From NCBI GenBank assembly GCA_014529385.2, contig CM043967.1:87529278-87593277 (forward strand): DNA of 64,000 bases, given 5' to 3'. The notes beneath the pieces were generated by a model. The model worked only from the letters and a program-made list of their open reading frames with translations, ran no database searches and was not told the origin of the DNA. Position 1 is the stretch's first letter. Each line of letters begins with the position of its first letter. Source of the stretch: Adiantum capillus-veneris. Its lineage: Eukaryota > Streptophyta > Polypodiopsida > Polypodiales > Pteridaceae. Both the position numbers and the translations under genes were made by a program. Shown piece by piece: positions 1-10,268 of this stretch.

Positions 1-153
1 CCAGGTTCACCATGAGATCTGTCGTTGGATACGGCGGGGTGGGGACCTCACACCTCGTATCAGAGCCTAGGATAAGCTGAGAGATAAGGTCGTATTGTTT
101 GAATATTTAAAAGGACCTGAAAGTATATAGGTAGTTGATCCGAATTCCTTGCA
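1..153 (+). other. Possible leader of an unidentified LTR element
   Basis: Short non-coding stretch at the window edge. At 57-67 it contains GTATCAGAGCC, which matches most of the tRNA-iMet primer-binding site used by many plant retroelements but lacks the leading TGG. The following ORF begins about 90 bases downstream, as a gag would. No LTR is visible upstream because the window starts here. This could equally be chance similarity. Confidence 0.25.
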
Positions 154-449
154 TTGGTGCTGCAAGAAGACCCCGTGCTAGAATATCGGAAGTTCCAAGT
201 GTTTGAGCTTATTTATGAGCAAGCTCAACGATCCATAGTTTACCATTTCATGCGAGATGTCATGGAGATACTGATGAAGTCTCATACGCCACACTCCACT
301 CGCATCGATAGAGAATGGGGACTTCATTGGAAACTTGCAGGAGGGGTTTACTACATCAATGTTCGGAAGCTAGGATGCCTGGCTACCGATTTGAAGAAGA
401 TACGTTGGGGAGAAGTGTTGAGGGTGGTGGAGTTATTCTACTTGTTGCT
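154..449 (+). pseudogene. Left half of an interrupted, unrecognised ORF
   Basis: An open frame starting at a TTG codon (154) runs 98 codons and then enters the Tat-like element at 449. Its reading phase matches the ORF that reappears at 8464-8700 if the element and one copy of a 4-5 base duplication (TTGC/TTGCT) are removed. The product is not recognised: it is basic, without transmembrane segments or familiar motifs. No start ATG precedes it in frame, so the true 5' end may lie outside the window or be an upstream exon. It could belong to an older retroelement, given the PBS-like site nearby. Confidence 0.35.
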
Positions 450-1746
450 GATGGGGGCTTTTCACAAGCCAAGCTCCCATACCCTTCTTCTCTCGTCCCC
501 ACCCCATGAAAACCCCCTCTTAGGGAGGGAGTGATAAAAGGCATTGGAAAAAGTAAGAAAAAAAATAAAGAATGATTATGTAAATATATAAGAAAGGTAA
601 AATAGGTCACCTCATGACTGCGGGGTAGCCCATCCCCACCTTGCCTCCTTTTTCTTCACTGTTGCCCCGCCGGGTGTCCCTTTTCCTCTCCTCCACTCAA
701 AAGGTCAACCCCCTCTCTCTTCCCCTTGTCCTTTCTCCTTTCTCTCTCCCCTCAAGCTACCCCACCTCTCACCAATAATGCATTATAGCTCACCAATAAT
801 GCACCCTAACTCACATGCAACTTACCCTATCTTCCAAAATAGTATACCCCACCCCCTCTTTGTCTCTCCTATCATATCCCATGACCCAAATACCCCCCTC
901 TCTCTCTAAAGGGCGCCATGTCTCTTGTCTTGTAGCTAAATAACCTCCCCCACACTCACACACACTCAGTTTCACTGAAAAAGGTGCCCACAGACCCATC
1001 CCCACCCGGTGGTTACCTGATTTTTCTTGTGTTCACAAACATCTGAACACACTCCCCTCTCTCCCCTCTTGTAATTACTTTATTCTCCATGTCACCTCTC
1101 ACTTTTTTTCATCAACCCATCTCTCTCTCTTAGTCTCTCTCTCATGAGACTGCTGTTCTGGCACATATACACACTGCCAGACAAGTGGGGCCCACAGTCA
1201 CATGGCCTATGTAGATAATGATTTCTTCATTTCTAAATTCTAGAATTTCTCCCCCCTCATCCCCTATATAAAGAGGGGTCACCATCACACTAAGGAAACA
1301 CAACATCACCAAAGAACACACTATGCATTGTGTGTGCCTAGTGCACACACACACTCCCACACCATCACCATCACCGCAATCACCATGCTTGTCTTGAGCA
1401 TGACCTCTACACCCTTGGGCTATGGAAGATGAAGGGAAACTAAATGAAGGATGATGGACGTAACCCTCGTGCGAGTCTTCACCATCAACTCCCACCTATC
1501 CGCCATGTGCTCTACCACGCTCTCCCTTCTCATTCCCCTACCCTATGCTCCCCATTTCATCACCTTATTCTCTAAATAAAGCTTGAGGTATTTGTGAGTA
1601 TGTTTTCTTGCAATGTTTTGCCCATGTGATGTGTGCGGAATCTCCACCTAGTCTTGTGTTTGGAGTGAGCTTGTGTATGTGTGAAGGGTGTGCGGATTCT
1701 CCATCCTTTTGTGGTGCCTAAGTACTAAGCCGCTATACCCCCTCCC

Positions 1747-1781
<35 letters not shown>

Positions 1782-1979
1782 TGATCTCATTCCCTTTCCT
1801 CTTCATCATTGCTCCCAAGCATCCATCTCTCTTGGATGAAAACTTTGTTATGGTGGTGTGTTGTTTGCGTCCTAGCCGCTGAAGCTAGGTGGTGCTCCCT
1901 GTTTGCTTTACCATGACAGGCTCGAGGCACGCCATTCGGTCCTCAGTGTTTTAGAGGCCGTCGGGGTTCGGGGTTCGCT
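449..1979 (+). repeat. 5' LTR of the Tat-like element
   Basis: Direct repeat of 7310-8463, starting TGATGGGGG. It is about 377 bases longer than the 3' copy because the 3' copy lacks the equivalent of roughly 690-1062. It carries a TATA box, pyrimidine-rich tracts and a (CT)n run at about 1746-1779. The right edge is blurred by tandem GGGGTTC repeats at 1964-2012. The edge at 1979 is chosen because the 3' copy ends at the same motif. Confidence 0.8.
1265..1272 (+). promoter_or_regulatory. TATA box in 5' LTR
   Basis: TATATAAA, followed about 30 bases later by the CACACTAAGG region, a plausible start of the R region. The same box is conserved at 7762-7769 in the 3' LTR, which supports a promoter role. 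Confidence 0.6.
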
Positions 1980-2826
1980 TTGCTTCGGGGTTCGGGGTTC
2001 GGGGTTTGCTTTACAAGACTAAAACCCGTAAACTATTGTGAATAGATGAATGGCTAGCAGGATTTGCTAATTGGACGACAGAAGAAGAAGAGCTCCAAGC
2101 ACAACTAGACGAACTCCGCATATCCATCGAAGCTCGAGTGCCAGGCGTAACCGTAATCGATTTGCAATGGGAGAGTCAACCAACACGCCAAACCCAGTGG
2201 ATATACATAGGCCAAGTGCCAAGAAGAAGAAGGAGAAGGTCGAAACCATGTCCGCAACCTACAACCAACCTACAACAACAAAATGGAAGGAGCTCTACAC
2301 AATAGAGAATCAACACTATTCTACTTTGAGAATCGGGTAACTCAAGTCACCGAGGTAATTATCACAGTCAGTTTTCAAGTCGCACCTGATGCTGCAGCAC
2401 AGATAACGGAATCATTGGCTCACACTCTCACTAGAGAAACTAGGGATCTACTAAGTTTGTTTCAGGAAAGAACACCACCCTCTCCCACAATCTTGGACAG
2501 TGACTAAGCACCTCTAAGCTTCACATGAATCAATACAACCTACCTCAAGACAGATCACACATACCAACACGTGTATGCTCAATCAAGGTGATACTGGATT
2601 TGAAGGCTCACTACCAGCACGTCATTGACACCATGCTGGGTGGGGAGCGATTTTTTGAGGTTCTGACATCAGATCAACCATTTGTCCTACCTTTGGTACA
2701 AGGCAATGTACCGTTTGAAGTTTTAATCTATGTCCTAGTATAAGAGGGTATACACGCCTCCTTGTAAAGAAGAAAAAAACTTTTGCAAGTTAAGCAGTGT
2801 GTCTTTCTAGCTCTTTCTCAGTAATC
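1980..2826 (+). other. Leader of the Tat-like element, no recognised gene
   Basis: Region between the 5' LTR and gag. It begins with GGGGTTC tandem repeats. Short open frames at 2071-2340, 2283-2507 and 2525-2743 show no recognisable domain. They could be remnants of an N-terminal gag extension. A canonical PBS (TGGTATCAGAG or TGGCGCC type) is absent at the LTR edge. Confidence 0.4.
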
Positions 2827-3306
2827 ATGGCAAGTGTAGCATTTCCAACATTTAAAGGAAAGAAGGGGGAGGATTTGGTAACAGACTTCCTAGATGACTT
2901 TGAAGTAGCATGTGTAGTGAGCAACAAAGATACGGATGAATCCCGGGCTAGAATCTTTAAGCATCTCATGAAGCTAGAAGCTAGATCATGGTACAATGCA
3001 CTTCCACAAGCAACCAAGGGTGACAGGGAACCCTTAAAAACCGCTTTTAAGAGGCGCTTTGGGGGAGGTACCACTTCAGAAAAGTTGTGGGACAAGTTGA
3101 GAGACTTGAAGCAGGAGGGTCTTTTAGAATATGCCACCTATGAGTCCAAATTTGTGGATTTGTGGGAACGGTGGGTTGAGTCATTGGCAAGGGGGGAAGC
3201 TACACCCGATTTCCTAAAAAAAGATCGGTTCACGCATGGCTTATGGCCGCTCCTCAAGGAGAAGGTGAAAGGTTTGATTCCCGGCTTCGTACGAGTTAGC
3301 CGTTGA
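2827..3306 (+). pseudogene. gag: Gag capsid domain of the Tat-like element
   Basis: I take ATG 2827 as the start, since it gives MASVAFPTFKGKKGEDL. The frame matches the retrotransposon gag (capsid) family: an RIFKHLMKLEARSWYNALP core, then ALKTAF-like FKRRF and a LRDLKQEGLLEYATYESKFVDL segment. It would assemble the cytoplasmic particle that holds the RNA. The frame ends at 3306 after a single-base shift near 3290, because the expected continuation (YELAVEIARLKDKK) is in the next frame. It is inactive as it stands. Confidence 0.8.
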
Positions 3307-4410
3307 GATTGCTCGCCTTAAGGACAAGAAGCTGCGAATGAAAGCCAAAGAAACCGAGTCAGCAGAAACACCAACATCACGTGGACCAGCAACTATGACA
3401 ACCACCATTCCACCACCACCACCGGCTCTTGGGGTAAGAGATGACCAACAAGATATGTTGGCCCATATTACTGACCAACTGCAGAATTTGTCTGTCCACT
3501 TAATACAACAAGGGAGGAGTCAAGAAAGAGATCAAGACCGTGGAAGAGCACGACGACAAAACAGGGAGTATCATTGCTACAACTGCGGAGAAGACGGTCA
3601 CGGTATGTACTACTGTCCCAAACCACGACAAAACTATAATAGAGGAGGTAGGAGGAACCAATGGTCACCCCCTAGAGAAAGAACACCCCCACCCCGAGCA
3701 CCAACTCCACCAACACAAATTCTACGTCCACCCCAGACACCACTACAAGCATCCATTCCACCTCTTCCACCAGCCCCACCACCTGATCGCCCTATAAACA
3801 TCATAAGGCTAGAAGAGAAAGGAAAAGCCGTAGTAGTGGATCCACCCAGAGCAAAGGAGAGGGACAAGGGTAAGGAGAAGGTAACCTTTTTAGAAACACT
3901 TGAGGCCATGACTATGAAAAGAGCTAGGAGGGGGAAGGCTACACAATCAGATGATGAGAGAAGCATGAGAGGAGAAACTAGCAAGAGGCCATCCAGGCCA
4001 CGATGGAAATTGGGCATCACCGACTTCCAGCTAGGGGAAAGTTCTAAGCCCTATGATCTAACATTGGATGTGGCAGAGCAAGGATCGAAGATTACATGGC
4101 CACAGATGCTACATATTGTACCTAAAGTAAGGCGACAATGGTCTAAAATGGTAAGTACAAGACGCTCCAAAACAAAGGTAGCCGGAGCAATTTCGGGATG
4201 CAACATGGATGACATCCTTCCAATTGTCGACGTAAACATAAAAGGAAAGAGGGTTGGAAACACCTACATTGATGGAGGTGCACAAATCTGTGTAATGAGC
4301 AAAGCTATGATGCTTCGATTAGGGCTCGAGGTTGACAGGCCTTCTCCATGCAAGGCAAAGATGGCAAACAATGCAAAAGTAAAGTGTGTGGGTGTGGTAA
4401 GTGCCGTGAC
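3290..4410 (+). pseudogene. Nucleocapsid zinc knuckle and protease, Tat-like element
   Basis: This continues gag in the +2 frame. A CCHC knuckle (CYNCGEDGHGMYYC, about 3575-3616) binds RNA. A proline-rich linker follows (about 3670-3790). Then comes a retropepsin-like segment near 4225-4390: VDVNIKGKRVGNTYIDGG with D-G-G-A in place of the usual D-S/T-G-A, followed by a LGLEV region. The protease would cut Gag-Pol in the particle. The frame runs to 4444, but from about 4400 the RT frame takes over after a deletion, so the protease C-terminus and the RT fingers are lost. Confidence 0.75.
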
Positions 4411-5502
4411 AAATTTCCTCTCCCTTTCTTGGATGAAATTCTGAATGAAGTAGCGGGTTTTGAATGCTATACCGTCTGTGATGGTTATTCTAGATACTTT
4501 CAAATACGCATAGCCTTGGAAGATCAGCTAAAAACCACTTTTATCACGCCATGGTGTTGTTTTGCATACAGGGTTATGCCATTTGGTCTCACAAATGCAC
4601 CTGCCACATTCCAAAGATATGTCACATATGTTTTTCAACCGTTCTTTGGAACATCCATAAGAGTGTTCATTGATGATTTTTGTATATATAGCTCCCGTAT
4701 TTCACATTTAGAAAAGGTAACTGAAGGTTTGGCCAGGTTGCAGAGCCTAGGTGGGCAATTAAATGTGGATAAATGCCACATTGGGGAGAGTAAAGTCATT
4801 CTACTAGGCCATGAAATTTCAGCAAAAGGTATCAACGCCGACCCAAGTAAGGTGTCCGCACTCATAGCCCTACCTTCACCAACGACCGCACGACAACTGG
4901 TCTCTTTTCTATAGAAGGTGAGGTACTTAAGTAGATTCATACATCTTCTATCACAACTTGTTCTACCACTGCAACAACTCACTCAAAGATCAACTTTCAC
5001 TTGGGACGAGGAAAGCGAACATCACTACAACAAGGTAAAGGAGGTCTTAGCCACTCTGCCAACTATCTCACCACCTAAGTGGGATGAAAAATTCTATGTC
5101 ACCTCAAGTGTTGGTGATGACTCATTGGGGGCTGTGCTACTCCAAAAGGATACGATGACATCTTTCATGAGGCCAATCTACTTCTCTAGTCGAATGATGA
5201 CAGCAGGAGAGAAAGGTTTCACCCATGTGGAACACTTAGTCCTAGCTCTTAGATTTGCAACTACAAAGTTTAGGTCATATTTGCTGCCTAAGCAATTTGT
5301 GATTCTAACCACGGATGAAATATTTCCCTATGTTGTACAACACATGGATGTGTCTGCTAGAATTACTAAATGGCTAGCTCGTCTGCAAGAGTTTGACTAC
5401 ACGGTACAGGTAGAAAGCACGACAAGGGCAAGTTTGGGGGGACTCATGACCTACCAAGTCTTTGAAAGGAAGGAGAAGCAATTTAAGGAAGGAGAAGTCT
5501 GA
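4404..5502 (+). pseudogene. pol: Reverse transcriptase and RNase H, Tat-like element
   Basis: RT starts abruptly at KFPLPFLDEILNEV. The fingers subdomain is missing, so it is a truncated enzyme. The palm retains the GLTNAPATFQR motif and FIDDF, a valid catalytic x-x-D-D box (about 4663-4677). Connection and RNase H follow (TWDEESEHHYNKVKEVL, then the SLGAVLLQ and HVEHLVLALRFAT motifs). Stops interrupt the frame at 4912 (TAG) and 5500 (TGA), with no shift across either. Both stops are one C-to-T step from a Gln or Arg codon. Confidence 0.85.
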
Positions 5503-5520
5503 TTACCTCCAGTACCACCG

Positions 5521-7281
5521 ATGGTAGAAGGAGCATACTCTCTCTACTTTGATGGAGCCTACAAGCGAGCGTCCGACAAAGCAGCTGCAGGCATAGTGGT
5601 CTTTGATGAAAAAGGGACAAAGGTATTTTCGTTGGGCCAATTGTTAGATTCACATTCTAACAATGAAGTTGAGTATGCAGCACTAACCAAGGGTCTACAA
5701 TGGTGCGTCTCACAAGGTGTACAACGCCTTAATGTATTTGGGGATGCTCTACTTCTGGTAAGGCAAGTAAATGGAGCATGGACATGCAAGAATCCTAGTT
5801 TAAGGACTCACTTAAGTGGTGTAAAAACCTTGTTGGGTAAGTTTGAAGAAGCTCAAATACACCATATCCCAAGGGCTCAAAACCAAGAAGCAGATGCCCT
5901 AGCAAGTGAAAGACTACAGGAAGTGGTGGTTGGAGAAATAAAACTAAAGCTCCCTCTATTTGAAGGCAGTGATGCCTTGCCTGACATCATGCATTTTTTG
6001 GAAACAGGGGAATGCCCATCAGATTTAACAAAGGGACAGAAGCAATGGCTGACGCGGAAGGCCACAAGGTATCGACTCATCAATGATGGTTTGTACTGTA
6101 AGGGTAAGGACCAAATACTCAGGAAGGTCCCTCTCTCTCACGAAATCACGGGAGTGATTGCTAGTTGTCACGAAGGGGTTTGTGGTGGTCACTTTGCCTT
6201 AGACATAACAAGTAGGAAAATCTTGCAGGCAGGCTTCATATGGCCGAGCCTCAACCGTGATGTACACCATTCGTGCAAAATGTGTAAGTTGTGTCAAAAG
6301 GCTGGCACTAGGTCATATGGCCCATTTGAAAAATGGGGTATCGATGCCATTGGGCCATTACCTAGGGCCAACTCAGGAAAATTCTACATTATCATGGGGG
6401 TCGACTACATGACTAGATGGGCAGAGGCTACAGCCACCACTAGAATCACAGCGGTAGAGGTAGCTAAATTTATCTACGAGCACATATGCTGTAGGTTTGG
6501 CACACCTTTAGAGATCATCTCTGATAGAGGGCTAGGTTTCAGAGCAGACTTGGTAGGAGAATTAATGCAAAAACTGGGCATTACAAGGAGGCACTCTTCA
6601 CCATATTACCCTCAATGTAATGGCCTAGTTGAAAAGGTAAATGGAATGGTTTCTAAAATTATTACCAAGTAGGTAAACAATCATCCCAGAGACTGGGATA
6701 CGTATCTACTACCAGCTTTATGGGCCTACAGAACTTCATTTCGTACATCCTTGGGATTCACACCGTATCATCTAGTATTTGGTAAGGAAGCAATCTTGCC
6801 CATTGAAGTGCAACTACAAAGTCTCAGAGTAATGGCAAGCCAACTTCAACAACCCAACATGCATTTGAGAGATCACATCATCAACTTGGAAAGACTGTAA
6901 CTGGACAGAGAAGAAGCAATAAATTATTATGCAGCACAAGCATAGCATAGATGGCTTAGCTTTAACAAGCATCTCCGGAAAAAAGAATTGAAGAAAGGAA
7001 TGTTGGTGCTCCGCTACGACAATCGCTTCCACACGCGCAAGGATAAGAAACTCCTGCTCCGATGGGAAGGCCCTTTCATCATCAGGAAAAAGTATGCCAA
7101 TGGAAGCTACCAGCTTATGGAGGCTGATGGAAAACTTCATAGAACCAGGATAAATGGTTGGCGACTTAAACATTATTTTCTTCGATTTGACCAGGCTCCA
7201 CCAATTGACATTCCAGATGAGGACACACCATCAGCTGCCACCTCCGATGATAATGATCAAACAGATGAGCTAGAGACATGA
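5521..7281 (+). pseudogene. pol: Second (archaeal-type) RNase H plus integrase, Tat-like element
   Basis: Residues 1-130 form a second RNase H (YSLYFDGAYKRASDKAAAGIVV, NNEVEYAALTKGL, HIPRAQNQEADALA), the hallmark of Tat-lineage Gypsy elements. Integrase follows. It has an HHCC zinc finger (CHEGVCGGH ... CKMCKLC), catalytic D in WGIDAIGPL, D in ISDRG and E in NGLVEKVNG, and a C-terminal domain ending RINGWRLKHYF at 7281. The catalytic triad is intact. Stops at 6670 (TAG), 6898 (TAA) and 6943 (TAG) break the frame, all without shift. The same frame continues from the RT at 4404. Confidence 0.85.
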
Positions 7282-7293
7282 ATACCTCTAGCC

Positions 7294-7309
7294 AAAAGGG
7301 GAGGGCTAA
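7294..7309 (+). promoter_or_regulatory. Polypurine tract
   Basis: AAAAGGGGAGGGCTAA directly precedes the 3' LTR. It is the expected primer site for plus-strand DNA synthesis. Confidence 0.75.
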
Positions 7310-8463
7310 TGATGGGGGTTTTTCACAAGCCAAGCTCCCATACCCCTCTTCTCTCATCCCCACCCCATGAAAACCCCCTCTTAGGAAGGGAGTGATAAAA
7401 GGCATTGGAAAAAGTAAGAAAAAAAATAAAGTATGATTATGTAAATATATAACAAAGGTAAAATAGGCCACCTCATGCCTGCGGGGTAGCCCATCCCCAC
7501 CTTGCCTCTTTTTTCTTCACTGTTGCCCCGCCGGGTGTCCCTTTTCCTCTCCCCTCTCTCCCCTCTTGTAATTACTTTATTCTCCATGTCACCTCTCACT
7601 TTTTTTCATCAACCCATCTCTCTCTCTTAGTCTCTCTCTCATGAGGCTACTGTTCTGGCACATATACACACAGCCCGACAAGTGGGGCCCACAGTCACAT
7701 GGCCTATGTAGATAATGATTTCTTCATTTCTAAATTCTAGAATTTCTCCCCCGTCCTCCCCTATATAAAGAGGAGTCACCATCACACTAAGGACACACAA
7801 CATCACCAAAGAACACACTATGCATTGTGTGTGCCTAGTGCACACACACACACTCACACCATCACCATCACCGCAATCACCATGCTTGTCTTGAGCATGA
7901 CCTCTACACCCTTGGGCTATGCAAGATGAAGGGAAAATAAATGAAGGATGATGGCCGTAACCCTCGTGCGAGTCTTCGCCATCAACTCCCACCTATCCGC
8001 CATGTGCTCTACCACGCTCTCCCTTCTCATTCCCCTACCCTATGCTCCCCATTTCATCGCCTTATTCTCTAAATAAAGCTTGAGGTTTTGTGAGTATGTT
8101 TTCTTGCAATTTTTTGCCCATGTGAGGTGTGCGGAATCTCCACCTAGTCTTGTGTTTGGAGTGAGCTTGTGTATGTGTGAAGGGTGTGCGGATTCGCCAT
8201 CCTTTTGTGGTGCCTAAGTACTAAGCCACTATACCCCCTCCCTCACTCTCTCTCTCTCTATCACTTGATCTCATTCCCTTTCCTCTTCATCATTGCTCCC
8301 AAGCATCCATCTCTCTTGGATGAAAAATTTGTTATGGTGGTGTGTTGTTTGCGTCCCTGCCACTGAAGCTAGGTGGTGCCCCCTGTTTGCTTTACCATGA
8401 CAGGCTCGAGGCGCGCCATTTGGTCCCCGGTGTTTTAGAGTCCGTTGGGGTTCGGGGTTCGCT
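7310..8463 (+). repeat. 3' LTR of the Tat-like element
   Basis: Direct repeat of 449-1979, closely similar over its length, with a TATA box at 7762-7769. It lacks about 377 bases present in the 5' copy. The junction lies in CCTCTCC-type pyrimidine sequence, suggesting a microhomology deletion. The right edge is placed where the interrupted ORF resumes. Confidence 0.8.
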
Positions 8464-8700
8464 TTGCTCCCATCATTGCCTACCCGATTGGACCTCATTG
8501 TTTCAGGCGACTCCAATCAAACCATCAACGACTGGCTCTTGGAAAAGGTCACCGAGGTGATCCTAGCGAACAGAGTCCGAACTTTTGGAGTACCAAAAGA
8601 AGAATCTCGGATTGATATCTTAGTTTGTTATCCACTCAAGGATGAGTACAGGAACTACTTCATGAACAAAGTAGTGCATCATGTGAACACCATCTCCTAG
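8464..8700 (+). pseudogene. Right half of the interrupted, unrecognised ORF
   Basis: Open frame of 78 codons beginning at the duplicated TTGCT and ending at TAG 8698. It is in phase with 154-449. The C-terminal part (about GVPKEESRIDILVCYPLKDEYRNYF) has no family I recognise. The Tat-like insertion therefore splits an ORF of about 175 codons. Polyadenylation-like AATAAA signals follow at about 8780-8800, but these may belong to the next element's LTR. Confidence 0.35.
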
Positions 8701-8882
8701 GAGTATTTTATACGCAAACCAAAAAGCCATGTAATAAGTTGTTCATCAGTTATCCTAAACCTTGAGGGTTTCGATTGTAATAAATTTTTATCAATAAAGT
8801 GCTTTTTGTCTCTGAATCTCTGTCTCTTGATAAAGCGAAATCTTGAATTTTATTTTAAGTCTCGTGTTTATTTTGAAATCCA
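8701..8882 (+). repeat. Probable 3' end of a 5' LTR (chromovirus)
   Basis: AT-rich tract with AATAAA-type signals (about 8780-8800) ending in CA at 8882, just before a tRNA-iMet primer site at 8888. This is the expected layout of an LTR end followed by a 5-base gap and the PBS. No matching copy is seen downstream of the element, so the LTR assignment rests on position alone. Confidence 0.45.
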
Positions 8883-8887
8883 AGTAA

Positions 8888-8897
8888 TGGTATCAAG
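8888..8897 (+). promoter_or_regulatory. Primer-binding site (tRNA-iMet type)
   Basis: TGGTATCAAG matches the first eight bases of the TGGTATCAGAGC site complementary to initiator tRNA-Met. It lies 15 bases before the gag ATG. Confidence 0.6.
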
Positions 8898-8912
8898 AAT
8901 CTCGTATAACCC

Positions 8913-9640
8913 ATGTAGGCACCGCCTGTTGCTCTGTACTCGGCAACGCAAGAGAAGAAGCTCATCCTTAAGCAAGCCCAACCTCTGATCTTTAAGGGCG
9001 AGGGGGCGGATGTGGAGAGAGACGCAAAAGTGTGGATGGAATCCATGGACGACTACTTTGAAGCTGCGGGGACCCAACCTGTAAATCAGACCATGCTTGC
9101 GATGTTTCGCTTGACTGGCGATGCCAAGATATGGTGGAAACAACATTGAAAGGACTTCGATATTAAGGGATCTTCCCAATCCTGGGACATTATTTACCAC
9201 CTGCCTATAAAACCTTGAGGATGAATGAATTCTTTTCACTTCGGCAGCTGACTTCATCTATCAAAGAGTATTATGCAAAGTTTGTCACTCTTCGGAGATA
9301 TGCTCTTAAGATGAGCTTGGAACAACAGGTGGCGAGGTTTTTCCAAGGGCTAATCGACCCTTTGAATACTCAATTGGAAGCTCTTAGGCCAACGACACTA
9401 CAGGATGCCTTGTTGAGGGCCAAACCTCTAGCTTTTGAAGTACAAAAGGTTAATCAAGCACGACTGCTTGGAATAACACACCATCCAATCAAGCATATGA
9501 CCAGCGTCCTATTGTGGCAACCACCACAACCATGGAGTTCCCAAATGTTCGATGCTATGGTTGCGGCGAATATGGACATTACAGATCCAAGTGCCCTAGG
9601 AACGCTCAGGCAACCAACGCCAATGCCATACCCTTGAATA
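8913..9640 (+). pseudogene. gag: Gag of the chromovirus
   Basis: ATG 8913 is followed at once by TAG (8916), then an open gag frame (APPVALYSATQEKKLILKQ, WMESMDDYFEAAG, MLAMFRLTGDAKIWW) to TGA 9147. The frame then shifts near 9200 to the ORF beginning at TTG 9215 (LRMNEFFSLRQ, YYAKFVTLRRYALKMS, QQVARFFQGL). The W-W and Y-x-x-F-x-x-L patterns are those of the retrotransposon gag family. It would form the particle shell. Both stops are one C-to-T step from sense codons. Confidence 0.75.
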
Positions 9641-10164
9641 CCCAGGGGTGTGGCCAAGCTAATGGAAGAGGAGGACGTGGAAGGATGAACAGAGGGCGAG
9701 GGTGTGGAGCCACCGCCAGAGTGAATGCCGCAGTGGTACAACCAACTGTGGGTGATGAAGTAGTGGAGAGAGCAACCCTGCATGCCGCAATTGACAACCC
9801 CAATGGTTGCGAGCAATATGTAGTCATTCATACACCAGGATCTCTAAGAGGTTCACCCAGATGCATGAGGAAGCTAAAGCTAGATAAGTACCCAACAAGA
9901 AAACTAGTTGTAGAGTTATCAAACGGCAAGGAAGTAGTATCTCAACATTCTGCAGGAAAAATCGACTTTGATTCAGGGGGACACCTGACCTCTGCCCAAT
10001 TTCGAACCCTACCCTTAGGATTCTTTGATGGGATACTAGGGATGGACTGGCTAAAGCAAAATAGGGCCCGCATCCATTGTGCACAAGGGAACTTTACCTT
10101 TACAGATAACTTGGGTAATGAAGCCTTAATCCAGGGGGAAATGGGAAACTTAGGGCTACTCTAG
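9514..10164 (+). pseudogene. Nucleocapsid zinc knuckle and degenerate protease, chromovirus
   Basis: A CCHC knuckle (CYGCGEYGHYRSKC) begins near 9550, then a Gly/Arg-rich tract (GRGGRGRMNRGRG) suited to nucleic acid binding. The protease region ends with the family signature GILGMDWL (about 10,030). Its catalytic site is degraded: where D-S/T-G-A is expected, the frame reads HTPGS. The next ORF starts after a TAG at 10,162. It is inactive. Confidence 0.7.
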
Positions 10165-10268
10165 TTAAGGCCAACAGACTTTTGAAGGGACTAAGAAAGG
10201 GACAACAAATTTATGCGATAATGCTCAACAAGGTGGACCAATTAGATACCTCACTTCGACCAAACTAG

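Larger units (their letters stand above)
449..8463 (+). mobile_element. Tat-like Ty3/Gypsy LTR retrotransposon, decayed
   Basis: An 8-kb element bounded by homologous direct repeats that start TGATGGGGG (449-1979 and 7310-8463). A polypurine tract lies directly before the 3' copy. Inside, in order, are gag, zinc knuckle, protease, RT, RNase H, a second archaeal-type RNase H and integrase. Gypsy order plus the second RNase H is typical of the plant Tat lineage. The pol frame from about 4,404 to 7,281 is continuous but has five stop codons. There is also one frameshift near 3,290 and a deletion between protease and RT. No standard primer-binding site is seen after the 5' LTR. It cannot move on its own. 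Confidence 0.85.

Noticed and set aside
1142-1495. Minus-strand ORF of 117 codons, repeated at 7639-7992
   Set aside because: It lies inside both LTRs of the Tat-like element, opposite the transcript. Its repetition is due to the LTRs, and it has no recognisable domain.
4912-6945. Stop codon readthrough or RNA editing explaining in-frame stops in the Tat-like pol
   Set aside because: Stops are scattered, of all three types, and accompanied by a frameshift and a deletion elsewhere. Nuclear retroelement editing on this scale is not known. C-to-T decay explains them.
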